A stretch of 64,000 nucleotides of DNA, from assembly GCA_000499405.2 (NCBI GenBank), contig HG738138.1, positions 2,604,001 to 2,668,000 on the forward strand. The letters are read 5' to 3'. Origin of the DNA: Onchocerca volvulus. Taxonomy: Eukaryota; Nematoda; Chromadorea; Rhabditida; Onchocercidae. Under the pieces are notes generated by a model, which was not told the DNA's origin, did no database searches, and saw only the letters and a list, made by a program, of their open reading frames with translations. Positions 14,101-27,728 of the stretch are shown piece after piece (positions within the stretch are counted from its first letter, which is position 1; each line of letters opens with the position of its first letter). The translations under genes and the position numbers were made by a program.

Positions 14101-14537
14101 ATAAAGCATCACTGGCAAACTAAGATGTAATTAGTATTATTAGTTGCAGGTACATAATGTAAGTTCACCACATATTGAATATGGCCTTTTACCAGATACC
14201 GAATACACAGTCTATTTACAAAGTCATGGAACAACAGGCGATAGTTTGATGTCAACTGCTCAAATTTTCTTTACACATCCTTTGGTATCATCCTTCTGTC
14301 CACATGGTGAACCATTATATGATCCGAATGGGCACAGGTATTTCCTGTTTCTCGGCTTACTTGTTTTTTGGTAATTTTAAAATGAATTTTTCTGATGAAT
14401 ATTAAAAATCTTTCAGGTATTATTGTGGTGTTGGTGTAAGAGATTGTCCACCAGGTTATGATTGTGTGGTAGCAGGAACTTCCGAAACTGATACATTCTG
14501 CTGTTCCAAACGTTAGCAAATCTTTTCATAGTTTAGC

Positions 14538-14573
<36 letters not shown>

Positions 14574-17500
14574 TCTAAAAAAGAAGAAAAAAATTTCCAT
14601 TTTGTTTGGCAAAACTGAGAGCTGTATCAAAACTGAGAGCTGTATGAAGTAAATGTTGAAATCCGGAAATATTTGTCTGAATTGATATATTTTTGATATA
14701 TATATCAATTCATAGAAATATTTCAAATTTATGCACTTTATATCTCCTTTATCTTAGACTCAAATTATAATGTTTTCCTTACTTTATAAAATCGCATTGA
14801 TTGTTATTCAAATTTTTTTTTTTCTAATTGATAATTAACTTATAAAAGATAATAATTGATGTTTATTTTCAGCCGTACATGTAAATCTTGCAAAAGATTG
14901 CTGTCAACAGCGAGGTATTTCAACAAGTTGTTTATCCATGTGTTCCAATAATACCCCACTGACTGCAGAGTGTTCAGAATATGGTGATGTTTGGGTTCAG
15001 TGTACTTCCGAAGGACATGATCATACGAGATGTTGTGCGGAATCCGGTGATTCTTTAAAATCAAATTTCGATTTATACTTTTTACATTCATCAATTTTCT
15101 TTGTATAATGAAGGAATTTGCAGGTATACCGGATGAATGCATGTCAGCATGCAGACATCCATTCACTCTTAAAGCGGATTGCATAGAATATACTCCAATT
15201 TTGGCTAAATGCTATTCGTGGCTTACAACAAATCTTCCAAGTGCCGTTTCAAATTTAGAAATCACTTCCAGAAATTCAACTTCAGTTCTGTTTTCGTGGG
15301 ATGTGCCATTGCAGCGACCTGGAAATGCTTATCAGGTGACACTCGATAAGGGCAATAGCGTATTCAGGCAGGTTAGATTTCAACAATCTCAATCTATTTG
15401 ATTGTCTGTAGAATGAATTTAGAGGTAATTTTAAAGATGTGGGGAAAATTTTTTTTTGTTTTTTTTTTTGATATCTATTTTTTTTTAATATTTTATGTTT
15501 TTTTAAATATTTTTTTATAATATCGATCGATTACTTTTCTTTGTACAGTATTATATCGATCCGGTCAACTAAATTCACCGAAACCGTTCGGTTAAAGATT
15601 GCACCATTCCTTCCAACGGTTGTGTAATATTGTGTGTTGGATACAGACGTAAAATGCGCTTCACATAAGGGCTCACATAAGAATCCAATAATAATAGTCA
15701 TAAAATGTTTTGTTTAGTTCGTGAATGAAAATATAATTAGTTTGAATTATGTAACTATGATTGGTCAGCGTTTGACTTGAGTTTCCTAAAACTTTTTGAA
15801 AGTATATTTCGCCGCAGTAAAATTGAAAGATTAAAGACTTTTTGTATTTTTTTTTAAATTTTCGTTTTTATCATTTAGGTTAATGTTACAACAAATTCTG
15901 CTCGTTTTGACAATCTCGAACCAAGTACAAATTATACAGTCTTCGTGACAGCATTTAATAACTATGGTTCAAGTCCTCCATCATTCAAAATTTCCTTCGA
16001 AACGCTACCCGATAATGGTAAGTGCTTCAAAAACTTTGTATCAGGATATTTTCCCTTTTTTAAATAAGCATTACAAAAAGTATTTTCGTGAAAAAATTTA
16101 GAATTTTGGGAAAATTAATTCAATTGATTCTGACGATATATTTTTGCCGCAAATTGATATAAAACTTCAAATTTCATTTAGAGCTAAATGATAGACCGAC
16201 ACCACCATTTGGATTGCATATTGCGTGGAATCAAGGAAAACGTGCAAATATTACATGGGATTGGAGTCCAGTTCGTTACAACGGACAGAAGATTACTGAT
16301 CCTGTAACGTATATAGTTAATTATGTCTTGACTGGAAATGCATCTGTTTGGACTTCGGTATTACTTTCATAATTATAAATCAAAAAAAATTTTATGAAAT
16401 TTAAAAAATAAATCAATGCTTTATATAAGTCAAGATTATTGCTAAAGCATAGAAGTTTTCTTATTTGAATCATTGGAGAATTTCACATTTCTGCAACTCT
16501 TCGTACGTGTTGATACTAAATTTATATGTACTATATGAAAATTTCTTACCTTCTTTTACATTTAATGGGACGAAGAATTAGAAACTTTGGTTATAACATG
16601 GAGTGACAACGAAGAATGAAGTTTTTCAGATGCATCATTATCTCATTGGTTATCATACTTTTCAGGTTAAAACACGGAATATGTGGTATGTAATGGAAAA
16701 TCTAACGATGAATGCTCTTTATGAAGTATATGTATATATAAGTGATGGCAATTTGCAGAGCAGAAGTTCATCAATTGTAACTATGCTTGCTGCTCCAGGT
16801 ATCTTTATTTCTTCTATCTCAGTAAATTAATTTTGATTCGGAATTTCACTTCTCTCTATTTGCCTGTCTCATCACTTTAATTAATCAGATTTGATGAATG
16901 ATTTTAACCACTAATGGAGATTAGCAGGTGTGTGGAAGATCATCTTAGGACTGATCTGTCTAGAACACTTAATAAGTTTTAAAAATTCAATATTTTTAAG
17001 ACTCGATTACATAGTTGATCGATTCAGTTTTGCTAAAATTGAAAGCAGAGAAGGTAGAAGCATGAGAGACAGAAAGAAAGATAAAATGCATTTAGGTTGG
17101 TCGAATAATATCATTTCGATCAAGAGCGATTTCAAATTATATATGGGTATTAGAACCATTACTTGAAATGTAAAATTTTTGAAAATTTTTGAATCATGCA
17201 TAAAATGAAGTTTCTTTCTTTTCTCTCCAATATATTAGCAATGAATTTAGATGAATATTCCTTACCGGAGCCGCAAATCATAATTACACCAGAGAATATT
17301 AATCGAACCTATCGTGCGAATGATCAAATTGAGGTTAAATGTACCGTTGAAAGTGATCGAATACTTAATTTGGACTTATTAATTGGAAAGACATTGGTAA
17401 TTATAACATATTATTTCTTAAACGAATTTCTGCTGACATTAATCGATGTTTAAAAAATGTATGCAAACTGCTGAAAATTTTCATATTTCATTTCTAATTA

Positions 17501-20500
17501 CAAATGAAACTTACATTTTATCCACTAGAAAATTAGAATATTTAACGAAATATTACTGTCGCCAAAAAGTGAACAAATTTAAACGAAGTAATCAGAAATA
17601 TCTAAGCCTTGTTATGCCCTCATGATTTTGCCATATTTTTGTGTGGTTATAAAGGCGCAAATCCAAAATGATAATTCTTGGAAAAAAGAATGTTTACTAA
17701 TTGAAATCCTTCACTGAATATGCAGTAGCACGAAATTTCTAAAATATTTGAAGCAAGTTAAAGTATTCGTCCAATTTGTAGATACATAGTGAACCATCAA
17801 AGATGACTGTCGAAACATTTTTAAATATTGATGAAAATAATAACCTCATAACGTGCACGGTTATGGACACCGATGGTCGTCAGAATCGTGCTCATATGCA
17901 TATTTTTGTACAGTGTATGTTTTAAATTATTTAAATTTTTTGAATTTTTGAAGAAATTTACCAACAAAATTGATGCTGCGATACACATTTCACATCATTT
18001 TATACAATGTATTGTTAAATTATCATTTCCATATTTTTCTGAAATTATAAAATTAATAGACAAAACACATATTAAAATGAATGATTTTTTATTTAATTTT
18101 TACAGTTGGACCCATTGTAAATATGGTGACGGAACAGATCTATGCTTATGATGATTTATCAGCTGAAATCCAATGTATTGTACAAGGTTATCCAGAACCT
18201 GTACTGGAGTGGTATTACCGAAAGTCACCAAATGCAGCTCGTATGGAACGCTTAAATGATTCGGTTCATGTGAAGACGACAGCTTTAAATCAGTATTTGC
18301 ACACACTTCTTGTATGCTTTTTCGAAATATATTATTTGAGTGAAGATCTGGTAAGACGAGTGCGAGAAAAGAAAAAATGATGTAGTTTTTAGAAATTTTT
18401 CATTTGTAAATCGAAATTTCCATTCTGAGAACTGCTTCTTTCTCAGATTACTTTTTGTATAAGTTATCTATGATTGCTGATCTGCTTATCCTTATCAGTT
18501 AATATTATTAGTTTCTTTGAAGTATACAATTACATAATGTTGAACATTAGAAGGCATATTACATTGAATGAATGGGTAATGATGATGATCTTTTGGCTAT
18601 TCTGATCATACTTCTTGGTAAAATCATATTATCTTCCTGTTTTTTAGATACAAAATGTAACAGGACGAAATGGTGTATACTCTTGTAAAGCAATTGGTGC
18701 AGATGGTACTGAGGTTACAAAAAATGCTGAATTGAATATTGCTAAAGCTGCCTTGCCATTGTCACCTCGTTTCATATTGCAGGTATCTTTACGTAATATT
18801 TATAATACTATTACTTATATTCATGATTTACTGCTTATCGAAATGCAAAACATTCTAAAGTTCAAAGTGTATTGCAGTGTTGTGTTGATGCGAAGATATC
18901 GGAAAAGTGCTTGCGTGTCTGTTCAGTGAATCCGGAAATTGATGACGATTGTTCGGCATTTTCAGAAGGTTTTTTTTTTTTCCTTTTCTTTCGCAGTAAA
19001 CTGCTGATTTATTTCGGAAATGTTATAAAAATTCGAAACTGTTTACGTAATTTAATTGATTATTTGCTATGGCGTTTTTATATGGAAGAACATACTCAAT
19101 TTCAGAATATTCCTTTAGATAGGTCCTTAATTTTTTTTTTTTTTGTGAAAATATTATCTCAAATTTGAAGGAATATCTTGTTTGAAAGAATTATAGATTT
19201 GCTACGATGTGCAAATGACGGTCGAGATCATCGGTCATGTTGCATGAGGTCACGCATTCCACCAGATTGTTTAAGTATGTGCAGCGGTGGCAAAGTTTCA
19301 AACAACGCTGTATGTTCAATATTTGCAGCAAGAGCTGTAGCATGCATGATTAGGGGGCATGAACGAGCCCCCTCACCTCCTACATTACTTCATTATGAAA
19401 ATGTTGCTCCTGATTCTGTTAAGGTTATTTTCATCGTCTGTATGAATTTCAAATTGAATTAGTCGTCAGAATTGCATTTCAAGACGAAGTAATTTTAGAT
19501 ATGTCTAGCTAAAAGTAATTAATTTCAATAAATTTCGAAGTAATTCGTTTGCCCAATTTTTTTATCCTTTCAATTTATCACTGAAACATGAATTGCATCA
19601 TGTTAACTATTACTACAATGCACATGAACTAACTTTCGCTTCTTCTTAATCTATTTCACATATTATGATCTACATCATTCCTGAATCCCACTAATTTTAG
19701 ATATCCTGGACTGAAACAGAAGCTGATCCATATAAAGTATATGCCATATACTACCGCCAGGAAAACAGCGATGGCGACTTCACAGTTGTGAAAACTAGCA
19801 AAACGGAAGTTGTCTTAGGTGGTCTCGATCCTAATACAAATTATGACCTTGCATTAGTCTCTGCGAATGCTCTTGGCCATTCACCATTTTTGGAAACGAA
19901 AATTATCAATACTTTCGGTAAAATTTACTACCGTTGTCATTTGCTTATATTTTCAGGAATTTTAGAATGGCAAATTTTTGCTTTCAAAATTTATGAAAAT
20001 TGAACTGAGAAAATAGAGTTACACTCTTCTATTTTTTAGATGAAAAGTTTTAGTCTTTTCTTTAAAAGATGATGCTTGTCGGTGCGGATTAACTTACAAG
20101 TAACGAATCTTGAGCTTTCAGCATTTTTCAAACTACTGAATTAAAGATTTCAACGATCTTGCTGGTAGTATAGCGGATAACTTATGAAATGCATTTCAGG
20201 TTCAACACGAGGTCATACATTCATTTCGGCATTCTTCTTTGCATTTCTGATTGCTGCAGCAGCATCATTTGTTGTGTATACGATACGAACCAATGCTTGG
20301 CTAAGGGTAGTCCAGAAACTTCATCGTAGTCAACCACTTTCAGACCGGGATCCATCGGTAGCTTTTGAAAATCCAGGTTATGGCACTGAAGTGCAAATTC
20401 GAGGATTGGCACATTCGGATCCGATCGCAGCTACTGAATGGCAGAATGCTGATCTCGAAGTAGCGGATAGTTTACCCACGGAAGCTAACAATGGTATGAG

Positions 20501-20525
20501 GTATGCGAAGCTGAATTCCGCCTAG
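8151..20525 (+). CDS. igdb: IGDB-like Ig/FN3/DB-module membrane protein
   Basis: A 26-exon gene, 1481 aa. Exons: 8151-8312, 8489-8606, 9161-9352, 9642-9780, 10006-10208, 10316-10487, 10826-11015, 11219-11390, 12702-12823, 13253-13427, 13647-13801, 14150-14337, 14417-14511, 14873-15046, 15124-15371, 15879-16017, 16182-16357, 16666-16798, 17239-17396, 17782-17914, 18106-18311, 18648-18782, 18878-18968, 19197-19423, 19701-19917, 20200-20525. Domain order: signal peptide 1-16; Ig1 (C43, W57, C141); DB1 about 170-271; FN3-1 273-430; DB2 450-548; FN3-2 550-645; Lustrin-type repeat 649-694; DB3 703-780; FN3-3 785-878; FN3-4 885-982; Ig2 990-1081; Ig3 1083-1185; DB4 1196-1275; FN3-5 1278-1372; transmembrane helix about 1382-1402; 79-residue cytoplasmic tail with NPGY at 1431-1434. 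DB modules show the paired CC and CxxxC pattern. C. elegans IGDB proteins share the Ig+FN3+DB combination; IGDB-2 acts in glial shaping of sensory organs. Which paralogue this is cannot be decided here. All splice phases close; donors such as GAGC/GTATTC after exon 8 were chosen by phase. Confidence 0.92.
14541..14569. repeat. 29-base poly-A run in igdb intron 13
   Basis: An uninterrupted run of 29 A. It is followed by an 18-nt tandem duplication (copies from 14611 and 14629) and by a 12-bp inverted repeat (14679-14690 with 14700-14711). All lie within the intron between the exons ending at 14511 and starting at 14873. Confidence 0.85.
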
Positions 20526-21867
20526 GATCCCTTTTGAACTGAATTCAATCAGTGCTCCCATTCATTTTGCTCATTTTCCTTTCCAATGTTTCGATTGCTC
20601 CGTTACATCGAAATAATCTTGTGTTACAACACATTTTCGATATTTTTGTAAACCAAAGATAACGACGCAACGTACGCAAAAGTGTTGCGTCCATTTTACG
20701 GAGCTTATTTTCTTACTATTATTATTGTTGGTGCACATGATTGTGATTCTCCAGTATTGCTGGAAGAAAAATTTAAAAAAAAGTCTTTGCGACAATGTTA
20801 TGCTTTCGTCCTTCCTTTCCCCTATCCCCTCGTTCCCCTTAAATATCAAGTCTACTTAAATTCATTCATAGAACGGGTTAATCATTTATTCTCGCATTGT
20901 TCACTTTAGATGTTTACTGTATAAACATAGTTCTTCCATTTTTTTTTTTCTAATCGGATACCTTCACCAGGATGTATATGTATCGTGAAAGAAGTGGCTT
21001 GTTCTGTTTCCTTTATAATATGTAAAATATACATAACGTACACTATGATTTTGGCTCTCTGATTTGCTATATATATTACTCTACAATTTTAGAATATTTC
21101 TAAAATTCTCTCTAAGAGATTATATTGAATGACAGGAGCTGTTCTTGATATTTTAATCCGTGGATAGTACAGAGGAGTCTCCAACCAGTAAATTGTAAAA
21201 TTATGATAACTTCTTTTGAAAATATATAAAATTGATTTCTTGAAATTTCCGGAGAGGATTCTCTTCAACAAAACTATTATCTCTTATAAGTTGCGACATA
21301 CTGCTTTTTTCGAAAAGCGTGACTTAGACGATCTTGATTACATGAAGAGAATGTAAAATAAACTGACAAACTTCTGACTATGCTGTGCATATACTATTTG
21401 CCATAAACGATCAGAAATATTCTTTTTTTTGAATACAATTTACATTCCGGAAAATTATTTTGAAATTATTTAAAGTTTCACAAAATAAAAAAATAAAAGA
21501 ACAATCACAGCTGGTTCTCAAATACATACATAATAAACCGAAACGGGAGATCTGAAGTATCTTTACTAGGTATGTTAGCTTCCCAGGAACATCAGTCATA
21601 TTGCCGAGAACCAAACATTAGTGTAATGGGTACCATAATTACGGACCCAAAAATTACCAGAATAATAAACTGATGAACAGATATATAATATTCGATATAA
21701 GAGAAAGCATCAACTATCTTCTTATCTTCAACAACAATAAAAGAAATGGTATATCTGAAATCTTTCCTCATACAGCGAATCTGTATGGACGTTTAATTTA
21801 TTTAAACCGTTTCTTCCTGTAAAGTGAGTCTATAAGTCATTGAAGTATGCGTTTGGAAATCAGATTC
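20526..21867. other. Intergenic region between convergent igdb and ric-3
   Basis: This is the shared 3' flank of two convergent genes. On the minus strand an AATAAA (plus-strand TTTATT, 21797-21802) lies about 65 nt past the ric-3 stop codon and is its likely poly-A signal. A plus-strand AATAAA near 21356 could serve igdb but is 830 nt past its stop. I see no other gene. Confidence 0.6.
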
Positions 21868-24800
21868 CTAACTTTTTCTACGCTTTCTTAGATGTTCATC
21901 AGAAGAATTGAGTTCCTGAAGTTTGTATTGCTCACTTGTATCCATGGTGGTTTCATCTCCATATACACTTTCATCAGTGTATGGCTCAACATCACTGATA
22001 CTACTCTCATCATCCTCTCCTTCTTTCCTGTATTTTTTGGATAGCTCCTTGAAATCGCGTAATGCCTTCAAAAAGAAAAAAGAAAAAAATAAAAGTTAAT
22101 CATCGAAAATAAATTAAAAACAAGAAATAATATTTTAAAAGGTAATAACACAAAACACTGTCCGACCAATCAATACAATGCGTCCATTCATGATTGAATG
22201 ATGTAATTGAACATAAATGTGCTAAAACAAGCTTTTAAACGAAAGCGAGAGCAAACTTCTTCAAGATCTCGCAAATATTGCTCTGTTTTTACATCCTGTT
22301 GATCAACACACTGCTTCAATGATTCCTTATTTTCTGTTTCCTTTGTTAAATTTTGTTTCGCTACACTAGTTGCTTCAGCAGAAATTGTATTCAGCTGTTC
22401 CAGAATTTTTTCCATTGCCATTTCAGTTTGCCTTAAACGTTCTTGAAGTCCCTTCAATTTTCGTTTACCTGAAAATTAGCATATACATAATAATCTTTGG
22501 ACCTCTGAGAAATATTTCGTGATGAATTATTCCTAATTAGTCATTTTTCTTCTTGAAATAATTTAATACAATCCCTTTTAATAAAGTAAGTTTAAGAAGA
22601 AGGATGTGAAATGAATTTGTACCGATGTTGCTAGTGCGCCCATCATTTCGATTATAGTCTTCGTCTGATCCACTTTCTGTCGATGAATAATCATGCCGCC
22701 TTATTCGCCGTTTCTTTTTTGACTGAATTTTTTCGAAAATATTAAAAATAAGAACGAAACAGAATGCTTTTAATATACGAGGAAGATACAGAAGTTGGAG
22801 CAACGGGAAAGAAAACAATTCAATTTTTTATCTATACTTTCATTATGCAAAGTTTATGATGAATAATAACATCTGCGTTTTAATTTTGTTATCAAATCGA
22901 AAAAAGTTGCATAACTCGCGAAGTTTTAATACAAAACGTGTGTACTAGTTAAGAAATTATTTGCATTACTAACAGTGAGAAAGAATTCAATCAAAGATTT
23001 ACCGGGTCTATTACGGGGAGAATAGCACTACCAAACAAGTTATTTATATTGCACAAAAGTTACCTTAACTAAGGTATAAATAAGGAATGCAACAACGCCA
23101 ACTGTATAAATTGGAAGCATCCATGCAAACATTCCTTTGGATGAGGAAGATGGTGTAGTTATATCTTGTTGATTTGCTGTCATTCGCATGCCTGTGAACA
23201 AAAAAGAAAAACAAGTATTATGATATTTTTTGAAAGATCCAAATCTTTCCGCTTAACATTATATAGTGAAATTTCATTTTCATTAATAGATTCAACTTAA
23301 GAAAGTTTGTTTTTTACCTCAATAAATCATAATCAGGATTTATTTATTCGATTGTAAAAGTGCTTTGAAACTAGATAGAAAAAAAAAAATGCAGACAGCT
23401 GTAAAACAAACCTGGATGTAAATCAGGACGAGATCGTGGCGAACTCATCGCTGGATGGATCGGTGGTCGATTTGTAACTGTTTTCCGTGCAGGTGGAGTT
23501 CGGAAAAATGACGATACGAATGGATGAAGCATGCTCGGATAGAGCATTGCAAAACACAGGATTATTACTCCAATAACAATTCCAAGCTTCCATCCTGAAA
23601 GTGGTGACTTTTCTTCCGAATAAGTTCGTCTTCGCCTGAAAATATACTATTTTAATTCCATTGGATTTTAGGAGATCATAGTCCATTATAGGTAATCATT
23701 ATTTCAAGCTAATTAGGTGTAGTGAAGTTAATTAGTCTCATTTTCTCTTAATCCTATAATTCGGCCAATAGTATACTGCACAAATAAAGTTTTTTCCATT
23801 TTCATATGCCTATTTGATCAGATAATATTTCATTTTCATTAATATATTTAACTTAAGTAAGTTTGTTTTTTATGTCTGAATGTCGAAACTTTTTTTTCAT
23901 CAATTCAATAATTCGTATTTTTTCGATTTCTAATTCATAACATTTTCGCATCATCGAAAATATTTTGTCCTTAATTGTAGTAAAATATAAATAACTGTTT
24001 TGAAAAACATCGTTTTGAGGATGATTAATATGAATTAAAATTTATAAATTTGCTATTTATTTCATTTATCGATTAAAGATCCATCAAATAGGACAACTTT
24101 TCTCGAAATATTGCATGATTGAACGCTCACAAAATGACAATTTTTTTGTCGTTGGGAAATAGCAATTTTGAAGATGACAAGGAAAAAAACCCATAACTTC
24201 AACAATTTAAATTTGTTTAATCAATTGATACAAACTTTTCTAATCTAAACTCTATCCAGTAAACATAACTATCTTCCAAAAAATACTGAATTACGATTAA
24301 ATCATCCTTTTGTCATAAGTCCAAAACGCAGTTAATTTATTAATGATAATCGATGTCCATCAAAATACGAAATTAAGTGAGTATTATATTAAATTATATT
24401 TAAGAATATCAAATTATCCAATTTCAATTACACTCCAATTTTTCTTCAATCCAAATTTAATCATAACGAGTATAAGTTTAAGATTCTCATCAAAATGTAT
24501 TTATTATTAAAAATTGACAACGTTGGTTTTTTTTTTTTGTTGCAATTAAAACTAAAATCAGGTTTACATCGAAAAGTCATATTTGCATGAACTGAAAGTT
24601 GGCTAAAAAAGTCATTTAAAGGTTATCAAATTTCTCCAAACATCAAATGTCACATAAAAACAGCCGAACGGAAATGACAATTTTATAAATGAATCAAATC
24701 CAATTTTAACTTTTTATTTCTTGCTTACATTTTCATATCATTAAATCAGTCATCAATTACTCGTTTCAAACTACTCTCTAGAAGAAGTATCAAAATTTAG

Positions 24801-25059
24801 CAATTATTTTCGAAATATCACCTATAATATAGAGGTAATGGTATTTTCGAAATATCACCTATAATATAGAGGTAATGGATGGAATTTTTATGATTGTAGT
24901 CTTTAATGCTTAAATTTTTAAGAATAAAAAATAAATAAGAATTGAAATTTTGGAAAAATAGTTCGGAAAATGAATAATTGAAATTAATCTTTAATAGAAT
25001 ATAATAATCAATAAAATGGCAGCAAACCTTCTGGAGTGAAACGATGTCTCGGCTAACAT
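21868..25059 (-). CDS. ric-3: RIC-3 nicotinic receptor chaperone
   Basis: Six exons read on the minus strand: 25059-25028, 23635-23412, 23191-23064, 22722-22623, 22468-22257, 22065-21868; 297 aa. RIC-3 is an ER membrane protein that promotes folding, assembly and surface delivery of nicotinic acetylcholine receptors. Visible here: an arginine-rich N-terminus (R10-R14); a first hydrophobic segment at about 26-44 starting SGWKLGIVIGVI, the most conserved RIC-3 stretch; a Pro/Ser-rich linker (about 55-103); a second transmembrane segment (about 106-126) starting at GMFAWMLPIYTVG; a basic KKKRR patch; a coiled coil at about 165-245; and an acidic, Ser-rich C-terminus. This order matches the family. 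It is shorter than C. elegans RIC-3 (378 aa from memory), mainly in the tail. The start gives a short first exon with an acceptor 13 nt upstream. The donor of exon 5 (GAAGAA/GTTTGC) was picked because only it keeps phase 0; it is the least certain boundary. Confidence 0.93.
24805..24878. repeat. Perfect 37-bp tandem duplication in ric-3 intron 1
   Basis: Two identical 37-bp copies lie head to tail (24805-24841 and 24842-24878) inside the first intron of ric-3. The lack of mismatches suggests a recent slippage or assembly duplication. Confidence 0.9.
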
Positions 25060-27463
25060 TCGGCGACTATTTCTGGATAAAAAAGCTCTTCTATTTAGCC
25101 TTCTTTTACAACAACATATATCTATTACACTCCCATTTGTCGTCTAAACGATCCAACCACTCTCCACTTCTTCCATTCTCTTTCTCTTCCTCTATCTTTC
25201 TCTTTTGCTCGTTTTAGTATTATTCATTCCATCGACTACTTTACTAATTTCAAATTTATGCATTTATCTTCATCGATACTTTATTTCTTTCTCCTTTTTT
25301 TCTTTTCTTTTCTTTTTTTTTCTTTTCGTAGCGAATTTTTGAAAAATCTTAAGAAATTGGTATAAATTTGTTGGAATTTCTGAGAATGCTTCTTAATTGG
25401 CTAATCTTCTGGATGTAAATGATTCTTTTTAATTAATTTTGCAGATTTCTATCACTTTTTTTTAGCCTGAAAAGTTCAATCTTCTCCAACTTCTCTAAAA
25501 CTTGCGGTAATACCTTCCACGTTTTACCGTACTTCAACTTTTAACCATCTATTGTTGCATTATTATGAGATTTCCAAGAATACACAATATTTATTTGAAG
25601 AAATAAACAAATAGCTTCAGATGGACCGGAAATGAACAGATCCATGCCCAGTCTTTTCGAGAGAATCTGAATATTCTGCTTCAAGATATAATTTAAATTT
25701 TATCCAATTGAAATTGAGTAAATAAAATATATGAATAGGTAAAAGCAAACATAGACTTGACCTTTTTACTAGAAAAAAAAAAAAAAAAAAGAAGGAAAAA
25801 AGTTCATAAAAGGTTACACGATGTGTCTTCAGAGTATTGGTTTATTGGCTAATTTATTTAATAAAGTCGATAAAAGCTCATCGTTTTCAAGAAATAAACT
25901 TATGCGTCATTAAAAAATAAAGCACGGCCTCTATGTTTGCTTCAATTATTTAAACAATCTCATCTCTGATAATCATTCAATAATTTTATAAAATGTAATT
26001 CGAAGTTATGTTTGTTCAAATCTTATGCCAAGACTATACCTCTTCTTTCCACTTTTATCTCCATTTTGAACTTATTTCTTTTCCTGAAATTTCCTTTGTA
26101 AATAAAAGCTAATTAACGAAGGATTTGACGTTTATACTAATTACTTTTGGCATTTTTAAATAATCTAATTTTGCCACAAATTTAGCAGCCTAATTGTTCT
26201 ATCGTTATTAGTTGTTTATATTCTTAGTTATTTTCATGAATATCTCCTATAGTTGTTTTGTGATTGTTTTTGATAAGCAAACTGATGGTTGTAGTGAAGC
26301 TTTGTGAAGTTTCTCTCTTCATATTTTGATTTCAAAATAAAGCCAAGCCTTGCCTCTTAGTGACGACGATATTGACTCTTTTCTGGCCTAGGAAACGAAG
26401 GCCTTAACCAAAATGTTGTGCGATATAAATCATGCTACTATGAGAAGGGACGAGAAAGATTGGATCATTCAGGCAAATTAGATGAGCAAAAAATTCGTTG
26501 CAAGCATATTTATTCAAAATATAAAAAACATATGAAATTTATGACATTTTCATTTGTATAGAAATTTTATTTTAAATTTCGAAAACATAAAAATTTTGTT
26601 GTGTTTTGGAAAATAATCTATTATAATTCTATATTTAAACGTTTTTTTTATTCGTCAATTTTGTATTTTTATAAATTCAACGTGATTAAGGGAGTGCGGA
26701 GAAGGGAAATTCCTTTCTCCAAAAGATAGATTTATTGATTCCTAGAGAAATTAATTGATTTCTCGGTTAATCAGAATTCATTGCTTTTTCCAATTGTATT
26801 GACAAGTCTGAGGAAACGTTTACGTTTGTTCCACCGAAACACACGTAACATATGAAGACATGTCTTATGAAATTAGAAAAATTATAGAATTACTGATTAT
26901 TGGCTTATAAAATTCAAAATTTACAGAATTCATGCATCTTGTCTTTTTTCTTGTTATGGTAGTAGTAGCACTGAGAAATGGAAAAAAGGAAGAAATAAAT
27001 TAAAGTTGTGAAGAGCTTGAAATCACTTTGATCTGATAATCAGACAACATAAAAGGATGGTACCATAGTTAGGAAGGTAGGAAAGATTGTTTCGACAACG
27101 TCAAATTAGCGATCTTTACCTCGATTACGTGAGGATAAAAGTATCGTCAAAGACGGACATCTCATCTCAATCCATCGACGATTCTCGTCACTGATTCCTA
27201 CATCTGTCGTTCCCTCACATGTACGGTGAACATTGATGCCACTTCGCTACAGAAGACGATGTTCATTTGTCGTTTCTCACGCAAGTAGCGTGATCAGGTT
27301 ATATTTGACGGATTTACTTGACAAGGAATTGAATTCGTTAAATGGACGCTGGATGATTAAAATAAATTAGCTTAACTGCATTCTTATATCTTTGTTCCAC
27401 ATTATTAGTAGTTTCTGTAAACTTGTATAATTAAATAGATGTAGAAGTAAATTAATGAATTAG

Positions 27464-27529
27464 TAAATTTTTATGTTCATCAGAATGCTGCAAAGGTAAG
27501 TTTTTATGTTCATCAGAATGCTGAAAAGA
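27464..27529. repeat. 33-bp tandem duplication
   Basis: Two head-to-tail copies (27464-27496 and 27497-27529) differ at only a few positions. They lie upstream of cdgs-1. Confidence 0.8.
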
Positions 27530-27728
27530 AAACTCCCAGTAAAATAAATTTAAGCCTGATTTAACTTTTTATTATTTTATTATGTATGGCGTAGAATACT
27601 GGAAATTTTTTCGTCAAGAAGATAGTAAATCGAAATAAATTAGCCCCATCCAATTAGGTCATTCTTGTTAATTTAACTGCAAGACAAATTGAAATTCATA
27701 GAAGTTCTGTTTTGTGAGGAGTTGATGC

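Noticed and set aside
23423..23686. 87-codon minus-strand open frame
   Set aside because: It overlaps ric-3 exon 2 in another frame; the conserved RIC-3 transmembrane sequence is in the neighbouring frame.
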